64,000 nt of DNA from Hygrocybe punicea (GCA_963556145.1 OY744462.1:7192001-7256000), one strand, 5' to 3'; shown: positions 13,454-25,431, numbered from the stretch's first letter. A program made the numbers and translations. Notes: a model not told the origin generated them from the letters alone.

Positions 13454-15980
13454 AGACTGTATATAGTTAATACTAATGAGTTATGGTTTGAAGACAACGA
13501 GTAACAACTGTGAGATGAGGAAAGATCAGAGATGACGAGATGATGAGTGAAGACAGTGTGATGGAGTAATAGAAAAATTCCAGTAAAGACCATGGGTGAA
13601 GGAATGGATCAAAGAAAATTAAATAACTACAGGTTCAAGCTTGACTTGAACTGGCATAATAGGTTCAAGCTTGACTTGAACCAGTGGAACAGCAGGATTA
13701 TTGAGAATGGGTTCAAATGGTAACAGCCCAACCTGATGTGCAGCCAGTGCAGGACTGGAGTTGATGGAAATAATTGAGGGTGAATGATGGCAAGATGTTG
13801 TTGGCAAAGTAAGATGTTGAGAACTGTGAGAACGGGGATGATGAGAACCATGGGAATGGGGAGGGAATTGGCAACATCGGATTGGCTTGTTTTTAGCATC
13901 TGATGAATTGATATCAGTGTCTGTCATTGTTACTTTTTTTCAACTCCACAACTCTGATTCCAACTCTGGTACCTGCCATGATGATTCCACATTACCACAC
14001 CTTCCTTTTTTGTTCCCTTTTGCCTTTTGTCTTCTTTTGGACATTGTTGTTTATTCTTGTTCTTGTTTCCTTTTTATCCTTTCTTCTAGAACAATCCAGA
14101 CCGACCATGGACACATCCAGATGTGACCTTGCTATACCCAAACAGTCTTCTTGCTGACAGACATCATTGCCATTGTCTTTTCCCTTACCTCGACATATTG
14201 TTTACTTCACCCTATGACAAACTGATACACAATGGCTGTACTCCCAACACAGCTAATTACCATAATCATCATTGGCAGCATTGCCATCACTTTCCTTATT
14301 GGTTTCTACCTTGTTATGATCTATCTTTGGCATTGGCACCAAAACCCTTCTGCCATCAATATGTCCAACTTCCACCTTGACAATATCTCACCATGTAATT
14401 GACAATTGCTATTCCTGGATATATGGTTTCCACTTTCATATTCCGTGCCTACCATTATCCTCCCTGATCATCTGATGACATTCCTCACCTGCATGCATAC
14501 TCTGAACAATCCTTGATCACAAGACATTTCACTGTTCCTTCCAATCCAATCATCACTGAAGCACATTCTTTTGAACTTCGACCATGGACCATACGACTTC
14601 CCAATACAGTGAACCAACCCCTATTGTGTATTGTTCACATGTCATCGCTTCAATGCAGTACCCGACGACTTGTTCCCACAGCCTGTCACCTGTGCCATGA
14701 CTCAAAACCTGGACCCACATTCATTTATCCCTTTCCATCTGTAACCTTGATACCTCCCACACTCATTTACAACAATACCATTTCTTGGAAGAATACTGAC
14801 ATCAAGTGGACATCATTGTTCCACACCAGGACAAGACATCACTCCTCGATATGTCATTGATACAGATATTGTCATCTGGTACAGCTTATGCTGTTCACAT
14901 GTCTGACCTCAACTATCCCACCATCCTAGTTGGTTTTTCCCCAGCACATTCCTTTGTTTTCTTTCATACTGACCTTGTTGCTATATCTATGCTACCTCAA
15001 GACACTCTCTTCACCAATCCCACACTGGATGATACCTCTCTTCAACCTGACCATGTAATGCACTTGCCTGACTGCGTACTTGCCCATTACAGCAAGTGTA
15101 GACCCCAAATTGGCAATTCTGTATATCACATGATCTGACAATAAATCATCCAAGTCATCTGGACCTCTTCCATCCCTCAATGACACCTGGGCCTCCAGTT
15201 GGATCGTGAGAACATTGACATGAGGACGCCTCATGTCCACCTCATGATGAACACATGGTGTAGTTGGACTTGCTGTAGTTTCATGGTTGGACTTCTATTT
15301 ACCTCCCCTCAAGACCAGTCACTATATCTACTGTTCTTGTAGTTGGTTTGGACTTTTTCTTCTTTTCTCTTCTTTGCATTTAGTCTGGTTCTTGGGGCAG
15401 ACCCTCTTGTCTTGGGTAACCCCCACAGCTTGCAATGAATTTAGACCATGAACCCCCCCACTTGTAGCAGTGTTGTCTTAGTTGTAAGCAACAATGAAAA
15501 CTGCTGTCCTCTCCCCTGGAAACCAATCCCCTAGTTAAGTTGATTGTTGCCAGAGCCCGCTGCAGAAGCAATCCATAACAGTCATCTAATAAACAGACCC
15601 ACTACCATCTGGATGTGTCTCTTTGTATTTGTGCTTTGATCTGGTTTGGTGCAAATAAACAGGAGTGGGCATGTGTTGATGAACTGGAGGCACTCCAGTT
15701 GCCATGGACATCTGCAGCATCTCCATTTTCAGTTCAGCCTGATCTCAAGCGCTTGCTGAAGTGTGAACTCAAGTTTGAAGATCCATGACCTGTGATTGCA
15801 GGGACTCGATCATTGCCTGAGCATCTCGGAGCTGGTGAGATAGTACCATGAATTGAGAGTTTTGGAGAGAATGACTTGCACGCTGCTCATCATGTGCTTG
15901 CTGTGCAGATGGTTCAAAGGCCCTAGTTAGTTTCTCCATGACATCAATCCTACATCCATGGGCTTGGTTGCGATTAGGAC
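13454..15980. other. Degenerate repeat-rich region, no intact gene
   Basis: About 2.5 kb of broken frames. A direct repeat of AGGTTCAAGCTTGACTTGAA occurs at about 13630 and 13661. On the plus strand a membrane-like segment (MAVLPTQLITIIIIGS) begins at about 14231 but soon hits a stop. On the minus strand a coiled-coil-like frame (LSHQLRDAQAMIESLQSQV, about 15769-15990) abuts the LTR-like repeat at 15981 and could be a retrotransposon Gag remnant. No family is recognised with confidence. Confidence 0.35.
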
Positions 15981-16144
15981 GCTGATACACAGAGAGGAGG
16001 TCTAAGTGTGGGGTGTGAGTGCTGATCCAAGGTAGGCTCTGAGCTCAACTGTGATGGGGGAAAAGGGGGAATCCAATCCTTTTTGTTTGTACTTATTGTG
16101 CTACAATAAGTACATAACAAAAACTAACTAATAAAAATAAGTAC
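15981..16144. repeat. LTR-like fragment, copy 1
   Basis: Begins TGATACACAGAGAGG and ends ACTAATAAAAATAAGTA. The same about 165 bp recurs in direct orientation at 39220-39385 with small differences, while the flanks differ. It contains a TGTACTTATT...AATAAGTACA palindrome. The TG start after a gene-poor stretch suggests one end of an LTR. Confidence 0.6.
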
Positions 16145-18563
16145 TAAAAATCTGACTGTCTCAGTCAGGAGAAGGGGGGAGGGTGAATGAAGAAAAAGAA
16201 AAAGTGAAAGTGAAATCAAAAGAAATGATCAAAAGAAATGAGAAAATCAACCAGAAAATCAAATGAAAATCTAAAGGAAGGAGAACTCTTCTCTAAACCA
16301 GCAACACAATTGTCCAAACCTGCAAACTTATCCTCCAAATAACCAAACTGTTTCTCTAATTCTTCACTTGCTTTTCCAACAGAAAATGACTGGCTCGAAA
16401 ATTGATGAAATTTATTCGAACTTTTTCAAGTTCCAAGTATTCTTCTTGATTGCAAATCTTGATCTTAGTGTCGACTTCTTTCCAAGAGAATTGAGGAGGC
16501 TGTGGTGGACATGAGGGTGTGCCAGTGGAGTGGTTCTTGTACATAGATGTCAAAAGGGAGGGGGAATAGATTTTGATGAGGGTGATATGGATGATGATGA
16601 TGGGAAGGGCAGTGCTTGAGGAGTTGTCTTGACTCGAATGGGGATGCAGGAGGGAGTCAAGGTTGACAGTGAGGGTGATGGCAGTGGGGGTGTGTCGTGC
16701 TTCACCTCTGGGGATGTGGGCAATGGCATAGATGGAGACGGGGGGCTGAAATGGGGGAGAAATGGGGGAGAATGTGGCTGGAGGGTGATAGGGACATGAA
16801 GATGATGAATGAGGAAGCGGAATCAGTGTCTTGGGGGACACCTGGCGTGCAAATGTGGGGCGTGTGTGGGGACAAGCTTCTGGGGATGATGGAATGGGTG
16901 TAGGCAAGGTTGATGGGCCAAACAGAGGGGAAACGGGGGTGGATGCACTGGGACACATCGAAAATGGCTTCTGGTGGGCATGGACATCAATCTCTGGGGA
17001 TGGTGTGGCTGCTAACACTGACAGCTAGTGTTTTAAAGTCCAGTCCATAGGACTGGAAAAAAACTGGAACTAGACTGGACCCAACCGCAAAAAAACCGGA
17101 CTGTTGGTTGCGGTGTTATGTGAATGTTTGTTTCACCAAGAATTACCGGAGTTGACTTTGTTCAGGTACCTTCTTGTTGTTCGTGGGTTTCTAATATTTA
17201 AATAACCTATCAGGAAGGGGTTTTGTGGGTATATGTACTATATGAATCAATAGAATGTAATAGTGAGGTCTCTTCAATTAAGAATTGAGACTTTGAGTAG
17301 GGATTAATAGCAATTGGGTGTGTGATGTACTGAAAATACTAATATTCACTACTGGAATATAAAAATATGAACTAATGAATACTGATAACAATATTCACCA
17401 GTTGAATATGGACAGTTTTGGCTACAGGGCCTATTCAATCAAGAGTATCTCTGGGTATTATAATATCTGACTTAAATCTGAAGCTTCAAACGCACATTGG
17501 CTACTAGTTCAGGGATATCTTTAATACCTTTTGAATACTCATGTTTTGTTTAGGATGAAACCTTAACCTTAGAAGTATATCTAGCTGACTAATGCTGACT
17601 AATGAACTGATTGGACTGAGTGAACTGGGTGAATTCTCCTTGATGACAAGGGGAACTCAGAGAATGATAGAATAAGAGTGAACTAGACTGGATTGCAAGC
17701 ACTAGCTACTACAATGAGTAACTACTAGTACTAAGAGAATGAGGGATCACACTGTGTGAACCCAACTGAGAGTGACTACTGAGTGGTGAGGGGGGAAATC
17801 CTACTGACTACTGGAATTTGGGGGCCCTATTTATACTGTTGGAGAACAATGGGGGACTGAGAACAATGGGAAAGTGAGAACAATAGGACTGAGTCATGAG
17901 AACAATGGATGGCATCAAAGAGGCTGTGAACAATGGGCTCTATCTCCATTTGGACTGCTTAGAACAATAGACTGCTCAGAACAATAGACCATTGTCTTTA
18001 TGTCAGCAGACTATCACAATCACTCTCTGATGCATCCTATCTTATCATTATCTTATCATCCTCTTGTTCACATCTTATCTAATCATTTTCCATTATCTAG
18101 CTGAGCCGCTTTTGATCAATACAAGTAAACAAGATTTGTAATCAATCCATTACTGCTGATATAGGTAAGAATGCTAGTTGGGCTTGTCTCCTTGCACGCG
18201 CAATACAGAGAAATATATAATAAATACTAATGAGTGGGGGATGTGCCTCTGTGCTCCATACATAAACGACTAAGTCTGGGCATTGCTAGTGAAGCCATAA
18301 TAAATGATATAAAGGTAAGCATAAATGCTATCTGTGTCTGTTCACTAGCATGCGTAATGTGGAAAGGCATAGAATGGGTACTAATGAGTGTAGGTGTGCA
18401 TCCATAGTGTTGCACTTAAATATCTAAGTCCATGGTCCGATGGTAAACCCATGACATTACACCCAAAAACACTTGGGGTCATGACATCTGCACAACACAA
18501 TTAAATCAACTGTCCCCAGTTGAAACCAAAAGAAAACAACTCTTTAATGCTTTTACATTATTA
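16145..18563. other. AT-rich repeat-derived region; one long minus-strand ORF of doubtful coding value
   Basis: A 220-codon minus-strand frame (16356-17018) is Pro/Ser/His-rich with a charged tail (WKEVDTKIKICNQEEYLELEK); it resembles no family I know and may be element debris. About 17030-17110 has a GGACTGGA-rich tract. About 18140-18260 and 18300-18420 look like two diverged tandem copies of a roughly 130-bp unit (TACTAATGAGTG...TAAGTC in both). Confidence 0.35.
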
Positions 18564-19010
18564 CTATTCTTTTAACTTCTTCTTCATCTTTCCAAAGAAT
18601 TCCTCCCAATCTCGTACATCAACTCCTTCTGCCTTTAACCGATCCATGTTCTTCTTCGTAGCATTTAGTAGTGCCTTGAGGTGGTACTTAGGGCGAGTGC
18701 ACTTCTTTCATAGCGGCTTAGGAAGTAATGCCAGAATTGCAGGGCGTTCGAAACGATTGCGGCAAGAGGAAGTTGGGTGATTACGATTTGTGGAAAATGA
18801 AGGAGGCGATTCGAGCCATTCTCTAAACTCCGGGTCTGAGGGTACAGATTGTGAAGGGACAGTGGTGGGTGGCATAGGAAAGTTGGGAAGACTATCCATG
18901 AAAAAGTCAAAATCGTCCGGTGGCGGACAGTCAACACCTCATACATTCACAGATTCGAAATCGATGTATTTGTCAGATTCCGAAGGGGGTAGCGGTGAAA
19001 GGGTGCACAG
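18564..19010 (-). pseudogene. Pro/Ser-rich protein fragment with two in-frame TGA stops
   Basis: One minus-strand frame reads SESDKYIDFESVNV-stop-GVDCPPPDDFDFF, then DPEFREWLESPPSF, ILALLPKPL-stop-KKCTRPKYHL, KNMDRLKAEGVDVRDWEEF, and finally KLKE and TAG at 18564. Both internal stops are TGA where CGA (Arg) would fit, consistent with C-to-T decay. No domain is recognised, but the preserved frame shows it was recently coding. Confidence 0.55.
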
Positions 19011-19861
19011 CGGTATTGTGAACGGAATCACATACCAACTCTACCACAGTGCTGTACGAATTCTGAGGGGTTCAATCTCAATCCAAAAGGTTAGTAAAAA
19101 TACTCAGAGGTGCTCTGGATAGCTGCGATGATGTTTCCGATGTGCGCGATGTGTGTGATGTGCGCGGCATGTGCAAAACAGTCGGCGATGTTTTCGGCAT
19201 ATACGTAGCACTTTGTGGAAGGAATGCAAAGTTTTAATAGAGCAGTGCGGAGCTATCGCATGGACAGTGCAGTAAAGAGGTGATATGATAGACTGGAATC
19301 GGGGGTATACAAGACGTCTCTCTAGTATGTAAACTATAGGGGGTATTTATGCGAAGTTGGTTGTTAGGACAATAAAGGGTGAAGAAGGCAAGACAAATAG
19401 ATGGTGCGCGATGGAACTATGGTGCAATAGGGATGAAATGGAACTGAAATGAAAGGTATAGCACCATGCGAAGCAATTTCCAAAATATCTAGAGGATAGG
19501 AGCTATAATGTTTGAAATAAGTGAAACATGTCGCATAAAGACTTCCCTGGAACCGGAACGGAATCGGAATGGAATAGGGTGAATGGTATAAGCGTGGATG
19601 ATGTCGGAGAGGCTCGAAATATGTTTCCGAAGGGGGCCGAAGCGCTCCGAAGAAAATCGCCATAATGTCAAATTATCGCCCGTATCGCGCGCATATCGCA
19701 GTCACATCGCAATGGAGATACATATAAATCGGGATGTTTCGCAATGAATCGCAGCATGTCCGAGGCTAGAATAGGTCCAATAGAATGTTTCCGTGCTTAG
19801 GGACGTGCGCTGCTTATCAGCGGGGGTATCTGAGCAGGACTAGTGGGTTTGGTAAAGAAGT
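19011..19861. other. Gene-poor stretch before the LTR element
   Basis: No supported gene. Part shows alternating GATGT/GCGAT-type low-complexity sequence (about 19120-19200). Confidence 0.35.
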
Positions 19862-19865
19862 CCGT

Positions 19866-20480
19866 TGTAGAGGCTCCGGCCCATCTAGACCCGAATCCTC
19901 TTCATATCCCACTTCGTCCCCATCCATTCCCATTCACGTATCGTCGATTCCGCCCGATTCCGGTCCTCTCCGTCGATTCCGCTCCGGATTCCGCCTCCGG
20001 AATCGTTCATACTCAAGATGCGATGTCTCTAACGACCCGGAATCAGTATGTATATAGTTACATATGATATATCTTCGTTTCCCGTTACTTAGTACATAGC
20101 ACCATTCCCCCTATACTCCGCTCCACCTCTCTACCATCAGTTACAGCCTTCGGTTGTAGTACATAGTTACTACAGCACAGGATCTCTCCCAGTAGTATAA
20201 AAGATGTACCCTTATACTACAATCAGATCAGATCAGATCAGATCATAATAATACATCCCACCATATCATATTGCATCCCTTCAGTTCTATTTCTTAGTCC
20301 TCGCTTCGTATCGTCTCATCAGTCTTCGTACTCCACTCTCTTCACTTCCCCTCTGATCCGGAACCCCGGATTTGGGTTGGATTGACTAGACTATAGACAC
20401 TAAACTCCTCTGATCACTTCTTAGCTGATCACCCTTTTCTTAGATTCCCATTCGGGTCTACAACCGAACTCGCCGTCACA
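19866..20480 (+). repeat. 5' LTR of retrotransposon copy 1
   Basis: 615 bp, TG...CA ends. Contains TATAAAA at 20196-20202, followed by a short GATCA tandem repeat (20222-20246). Confidence 0.93.
20196..20202 (+). promoter_or_regulatory. TATA box in 5' LTR
   Basis: TATAAAA, about 330 bp into the LTR; preserved in the 3' LTR (24580-24586) and in the copy 2 LTR (50994-51000). Probably the sense promoter of the element. Confidence 0.6.
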
Positions 20481-20482
20481 AC

Positions 20483-20501
20483 TGGAGCCCACCGCGAGGA
20501 G
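20483..20501 (+). other. Putative primer-binding site
   Basis: TGGAGCCCACCGCGAGGAG starts 2 nt after the LTR with the TGG expected to pair with a tRNA CCA end. The primer tRNA is not identified. The same sequence follows the copy 2 LTR at 51309. Confidence 0.55.
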
Positions 20502-20674
20502 TTTATTTCTTTTGTCTTTTCATACCCTCCCCACGGTCGGCTTTGACTTTCATGACGTTTCCCTCTTCTACCCGACTCTAGTTATTTAGTTCCGCTTACG
20601 ACTTCGACCTCGACCTCAAACCTCCTCGACCCGACCCGCTTTCCGACCCGCATCCCAATTTAGACATTCCCGAT

Positions 20675-22666
20675 ATGACGTACGGATTCATGCCTCTCCG
20701 AGGTGATTCCTCAGCCCCGACATTTGACGGAAACGAACTCGACCTCCCCCGCTTCTTTGACGAAATTGACATGCTCGGCTCCGACTGTGGACTCACGGAC
20801 GCTATGAAGATTCGCTACACGCTCCGGTACCTCGATAACGACAATTATGAACTTTGGTCTACCCTACCTGCCGCTTCAGCAAAGGACTTCATCGCTTTCC
20901 GACGTGCCGTCTTCGACTTTTATCCCGGTGCTACGAATTCCATCCGGTATACGATCTCGGATCTCGATCAACTTACGCGACGACAATCGGCTTATGGTAT
21001 AGAGAACAAAGCGGACTTAGGACAATATTTCCGGGATTTCATACGCATTTCCGGTGTCTTGTTTGACAACGGCCGTCTAACGGATAAGCAACGGAACACA
21101 TACTTCGCCAATGGATTCGACTCAGACCTTCGTCTACGTATTGAAGAACGCCTCCATTACCTTCTTCCCGACCATTACCACGACGATCCATACCCGCTCG
21201 ATGTTTTCCACGATGCCGCCTTATTCCTACTTTCCGGTTATCGCTCCGTTCCGAAATCCCCTTCCCTTGCCGTTACCATCTCTAGTCCCGATTCCGGTCC
21301 CAGTCCCCCACCCGTCATAGCTTTGTCATCTCCGGTCCCGATTCTGACCTCGATCCCGCCCACCGTCGTTCGTTCCGTCGCCCACGTTCATTCCGGTCCT
21401 TCGTATACTCCGTCCCCTTTATCGCATATTCCGTCCCTGTCCATTCCGGTGCCCGTTGAGACCGTCATTTGTTTACAGGTATTGTCGTCCAGTCCCGTGT
21501 CGTCCCCGTCCGATCCCATTCCCGATTTATCGATGCCGGTCACCGATCTATCCAATTCATTTCCTATTTCGTCCACGTCGTCACCGGATTCGACCCCTCC
21601 GCTTTCCGTCCATGAACTCATACCGGACCCGCTCCCATTGTCATCGGATTCTCCAGAAATAGACATTCCGTCCCCGATATTGCCGCCATATTGTCCTCCG
21701 TCACCGTCTACTGAGATTCCGTCGACTTTGGTTGAGTATTCCGTACCCGTTCCCATTCCGGACTCCATTCCACCCCTTTTATTTGATTTTGATTCCGGTT
21801 CCGATTCCGTTATGTTGACCCCTTCGTTCCCGGTTCCCCTCGTCGTTCCCGCTCCCGTATTGTCTCCGGTTCCCTCCTCGCCCACTTGGGGCACTTTGTC
21901 GTTTCCGCCCGCTTGGGGCACCCCGTCGTTTTTAGACCCGTCACGTGGCACACCCGTTATATGGGATCATGTTGGTGTCGGCACTCCGGTTCTCGATTTT
22001 ATTTTATTTCTCGTTTCCGTTTTCATTCTACTTTGTCATCACATTTTGGACCTCCGCCCCCTCGACACCTCGCTCGAATATTTGCAAGAAGTTCTCCGCC
22101 TCCTCTCGTCGTTCCGCCTCCGACCTTCTTTCAGAAACTCTTGTGGGGATGTAGACCTGTTTCCGTCTCCTATTTTTGCGTTTTCGTCTTCCGTTCCACT
22201 TTCCGTTCACGCTCCCGGCCTCCACTTATTTATATTTTCGTTTCTGTTTATAGTTTTCCTTGTTTCCCATTTGTTTCGATCCCATTCCGTGTCCGTTGTA
22301 TTCCGGTCCCGCCCTCCACCTCGACCTCCAGATTCTGGCTTATGTAGTTACCCGTTTCTCCCTTTCCGTTATAGATTTTATTATGTACTCATTTTATTTT
22401 TATGTACATTGTCCCGCGGTTCGTTTCCCCTCCTTTTCCGTCCGTTCCCTTTTATTCCCCTCTCCTTTCGTCGAGTTTCGTGTCGATTAGGTCGAGTTGA
22501 CCCAGGATATGGGCCTGGTTCGCGCGTAGTCGATTTAGCTCCTTCGTCCAACGGGTTAGCTTGGTATGGACCTCCACGACGTATTCAGAAAGGCCGTCCG
22601 CGATCGTCGATATCTCCCTTTGCGTTTCCGTCGCCATCTTGCGTACTGCCCGGATGTGGTCATTGA
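20675..22666 (+). CDS. Gag polyprotein of LTR retrotransposon (copy 1)
   Basis: Residues 1-190 are a Ty3/Gypsy-type Gag as in Agaricomycete elements: MTYGFMPLRGD, LDLPRFFDEIDML, LWSTLPAASAKDFIAFRRAV, FDFYPGATNSIRY, LGQYFRDFIRISG, DPYPLDVFHDAALFLLSGY. A long Ser/Pro/Asp-rich spacer follows (about 190-430). The rest contains three hydrophobic stretches (about residues 438-460, 517-535, 567-580) that could be membrane segments. Copy 2 keeps the frame through an 18-nt length difference, but the two frames diverge near 22440, where the antisense gene's 3' end begins. The real protein may therefore end about there, and 22452-22666 is probably only an open frame over the antisense gene. No zinc knuckle is seen. 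Confidence 0.75.
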   Translation: MTYGFMPLRGDSSAPTFDGNELDLPRFFDEIDMLGSDCGLTDAMKIRYTLRYLDNDNYELWSTLPAASAKDFIAFRRAVFDFYPGATNSIRYTISDLDQLTRRQSAYGIENKADLGQYFRDFIRISGVLFDNGRLTDKQRNTYFANGFDSDLRLRIEERLHYLLPDHYHDDPYPLDVFHDAALFLLSGYRSVPKSPSLAVTISSPDSGPSPPPVIALSSPVPILTSIPPTVVRSVAHVHSGPSYTPSPLSHIPSLSIPVPVETVICLQVLSSSPVSSPSDPIPDLSMPVTDLSNSFPISSTSSPDSTPPLSVHELIPDPLPLSSDSPEIDIPSPILPPYCPPSPSTEIPSTLVEYSVPVPIPDSIPPLLFDFDSGSDSVMLTPSFPVPLVVPAPVLSPVPSSPTWGTLSFPPAWGTPSFLDPSRGTPVIWDHVGVGTPVLDFILFLVSVFILLCHHILDLRPLDTSLEYLQEVLRLLSSFRLRPSFRNSCGDVDLFPSPIFAFSSSVPLSVHAPGLHLFIFSFLFIVFLVSHLFRSHSVSVVFRSRPPPRPPDSGLCSYPFLPFRYRFYYVLILFLCTLSRGSFPLLFRPFPFIPLSFRRVSCRLGRVDPGYGPGSRVVDLAPSSNGLAWYGPPRRIQKGRPRSSISPFAFPSPSCVLPGCGH

Positions 22667-23917
22667 TTCCGGCTCCGATCCGCGGGTGCTTGAACGGATT
22701 CCCTTGTCTCCCTTCGTCCTGCTCCGATTCCGTATCCGGTTCGACGTTGGTCAACGTCCGCTTACTCGTCGACGCCTCTCCGGTCCGCAACCTAGGCTTC
22801 CTCACGGGCTTTGGTATTTTCTTCGCGACGATTTTCCTCTTCGGACTACCCGCCTTCGCCTTCCCTTTCCTTTCCGCTTTTCTGGATCCGGTGGCCGGTC
22901 CCTTCGTCGATAACCCGCAGCATCGTTTAAGCCTTTTGCAACGATCGCACGCGTACCCTTCGACTCCGCGACAAAGCGCGTTGGCGGTCACACATGCATC
23001 GCATTGCCGGATCCGGTACGATTGCATATACTACGGAATTGTTAGACGGAAATGATATACGAGTCCGCGAGATATCACTTACCCCCGGAATCTTTCCCTT
23101 CGGTTCTGCGTCCTCGTTCCCGCTCGCATTCGAGAAATCGTTGCCGCTGTTGTAGTCCCCGTGAACGGTCTCGTCGTCCCGGTTGACCCTCTTATCCTGG
23201 TTGAGCTTTTTGTGTTTGATCGCGTTGAGTGCTTGAAGCCGCTCGTATTTTCGTAGTTGTTGGTTGGACCAGGTGTCCTCCTCGTCCTCGCTTCCGTGAT
23301 CGCTGGTTTGTGCAGTCTCCTCCCGGTCCCTTTCCGTGGCTGCATTATCCCTTTTTGCTGCCTCTGCCGCCTTCGCCCTTTCCGCCTCCTCGATCCGCTT
23401 CTCCACCTCCGCCCTCCTATTCATCTCCTCTTCGTATTGGCGCGATTCCTCCACCCGTTGCCGCTCGATCCTTTCCGCCTCCTCGACCCGTTGTTTCCTC
23501 GCTTCTTCCTCCTTTTCCTCCTGCAACCGTACAGCTTCCCGACGCCTCGCCTCTTTCCGTTCCCGTTCGTAGTCTTCCCAGCTCCGCAACCACTCCTCGA
23601 CCTCCACCACCATCTCTCCGCCCATCGAGAAATCCTTCGGTTCTGTCACGTCGATTCCGTTGTCTCGGATTTCCATCAGGATTCCTCTGTAGTTCCGCTG
23701 CCGGGTATCGTTAGTCCATGCCGTTTACGGGAACGGGATCTCTTACCATGGCCCGTCGTCATCTCACCACCCATTGCCGTGCTTCGTTCTCGAATCCGTC
23801 GCGTACGATATCGATTCCGGCCGCGTCGACTTCTAGTAACTCGGCCACGGCGCTCTCGAAATCTTGCCGCGTTTCCGCATTGAGAGTATTGAGGAAATGG
23901 TTGTATTCCGTTGACAT
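22452..23917 (-). CDS. Antisense gene inside the LTR element: coiled-coil protein with Zn2Cys6-spaced cysteine cluster
   Basis: Three exons on the strand opposite gag: 23768-23917, 23083-23697 and 22452-23030, with introns 23698-23767 and 23031-23082. Both introns are GT-AG and phase 0, giving 447 residues. Exon 1 starts MSTEYNHFLNTL. Exon 2 is an Arg/Glu-rich coiled coil (about residues 85-165), then an acidic linker. Exon 3 opens with a cysteine cluster spaced C-x2-C-x6-C-x7-C-x2-C-x6-C (CDACV ... CDRCKRLKR), which fits the fungal Zn(II)2Cys6 spacing. A Lys/Arg-rich basic stretch and a C-terminal helical region (LRANQAHILGQLDLIDTKL) follow. Copy 2 preserves exons 2 and 3, both splice borders and all six spaced cysteines, and in the first 40 or so codons of exon 3 I count 10 silent against 4 replacement differences. 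Function unknown; DNA binding is an inference. Confidence 0.75.
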
Positions 23918-24249
23918 TTGGTGTTGGTGTTTGTTGGGTTTGTTGGGCTCGTTGAGGTTGTTGTCGAGATTGTTGAAAGTCGCGTTGAAAAGTTTTCTTG
24001 TTTGTATTTGTTGCCCCGTCACGTGACCATTGTTCCTTTATCCAGCCGTTTCGCCCCACCCTCTTTTAGTAGCTCTGGACCACTGCTTCCCGACGCTTCG
24101 ATACCCGCCGGCTTCGACTCCGCTCACGTTGTACTCCCGATTCCGTCCGTTTTCGACATCGCCTCCGCTCATTTATTCCCACGACCCCGGTATCTCCGTT
24201 ATTTCGTATGGATCGACCAGGGATGGTCTCTATCTGAGTCCTGACCGGA

Positions 24250-24864
24250 TGTAGAGGCTCCGGCCCATCTAGACCCGAATCCTCTTCATATCCCACTTCG
24301 TCCCCGTCCATTCCCATTCACGTATCGTCGATTCCACCCGATTCCGGTCCTCTCCGTCGATTCTGCTCCGGATTCCGCCTCCGGAATCGTTCATACTCAA
24401 GATGCGATGTCTCTAACGACCCGGAATCAGTATGTATATAGTTACATATGATATATCTTCGTTTCCCGTTACTTAGTACATAGCACCATTCCCCCTATAC
24501 TCCGCTCCACCTCTCTACCATCAGTTACAGCCTTCGGTTGTAGTACATAGTTACTACAGCACAGGATCTCTCCCAGTAGTATAAAAGATGTACCCTTATA
24601 CTACAATCAGATCAGATCAGATCAGATCATAATAATACATCCCACCATATCATATTGCATCCCTTCAGTTCTATTTCTTAGTCCTCGCTTCGTATCGTCT
24701 CATCAGTCTTCGTACTCCACTCTCTTCACTTCCCCTCTGATCCGGAACCCCGGATTTGGGTTGGATTGACTAGACTATAGACACTAAACTCCTCTGATCA
24801 CTTCTTAGCTGATCACCCTTTTCGTAGATTCCCATTCGGGTCTACAACCGAACTCGCCGTCACA
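24250..24864 (+). repeat. 3' LTR of retrotransposon copy 1
   Basis: 615 bp, same length and ends as the 5' LTR with about four mismatches. Any promoter for the antisense gene would be expected here or between 23918 and 24250; none is obvious. Confidence 0.93.
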
Positions 24865-25200
24865 CCGTATCGTATTCGGTGGGAGTATTGAATAAGCGTG
24901 ATAAATCGAGATGGCGTAGAGGAATATCCATAGGTGGAGAGGGTGAGGGACTAGAGTATGATGTCATAGTAAGATATGGATTACGGTATATGGGCGTCTG
25001 GTAGTGCTGAAGCGCTGAGCGGAATAGCGGTGCAGTTGATGTAACAGGAGACATTAAGGGAAAATATTTGTGGGGGAACCGGAATGGTGGGTCAAGCAAT
25101 ACTAATGTGGGACGTTGTGTCACAATAGGTCCCTGTGGGTTCAGAACTAAACTAGCCCTGGCCTTGCTATATTGGGATGATGTATTTCAAATTCGATTTA

Positions 25201-25431
25201 CAGCCATTTGCGGAACACAAGGCGCGTGTGACAATTTTCTTTTTTTGCAAAATACAATACATGGGGAGTAAATTGGCCATAGCGCTGTCAATATCACCCA
25301 GATTACTTAGATATCTACAGCAGTGTAGTCTCCTGGGCTGCCCACAGGTGCCCATCTCTGTATAATTTTGAAATTGTCATTTTTTATATCTGACCAAACT
25401 CGGTATCCGGCACTTTTGTCACGACCACCAT
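25201..25431 (+). repeat. Left TIR of Tc1/mariner element
   Basis: Reverse complement of 28299-28529 with scattered mismatches; the inner border ends at the ATG of the plus-strand gene. Confidence 0.9.

Larger units (their letters stand above)
19866..24864 (+). mobile_element. LTR retrotransposon copy 1, non-autonomous (gag only, antisense gene)
   Basis: Two 615-bp LTRs (19866-20480 and 24250-24864) begin TGTAGAGG and end GTCACA. By eye they differ at about four positions, so the insertion is young. The flanks carry a 4-bp CCGT duplication (19862-19865 and 24865-24868). A primer-binding-like TGGAGCCCACCGCGAGG lies 2 nt after the 5' LTR. The interior holds gag on the plus strand and a spliced antisense gene on the minus strand. 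There is no protease, reverse transcriptase, RNase H or integrase, so mobility would require a helper. No polypurine tract is obvious before the 3' LTR. A second copy begins at 50664. Confidence 0.92.
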
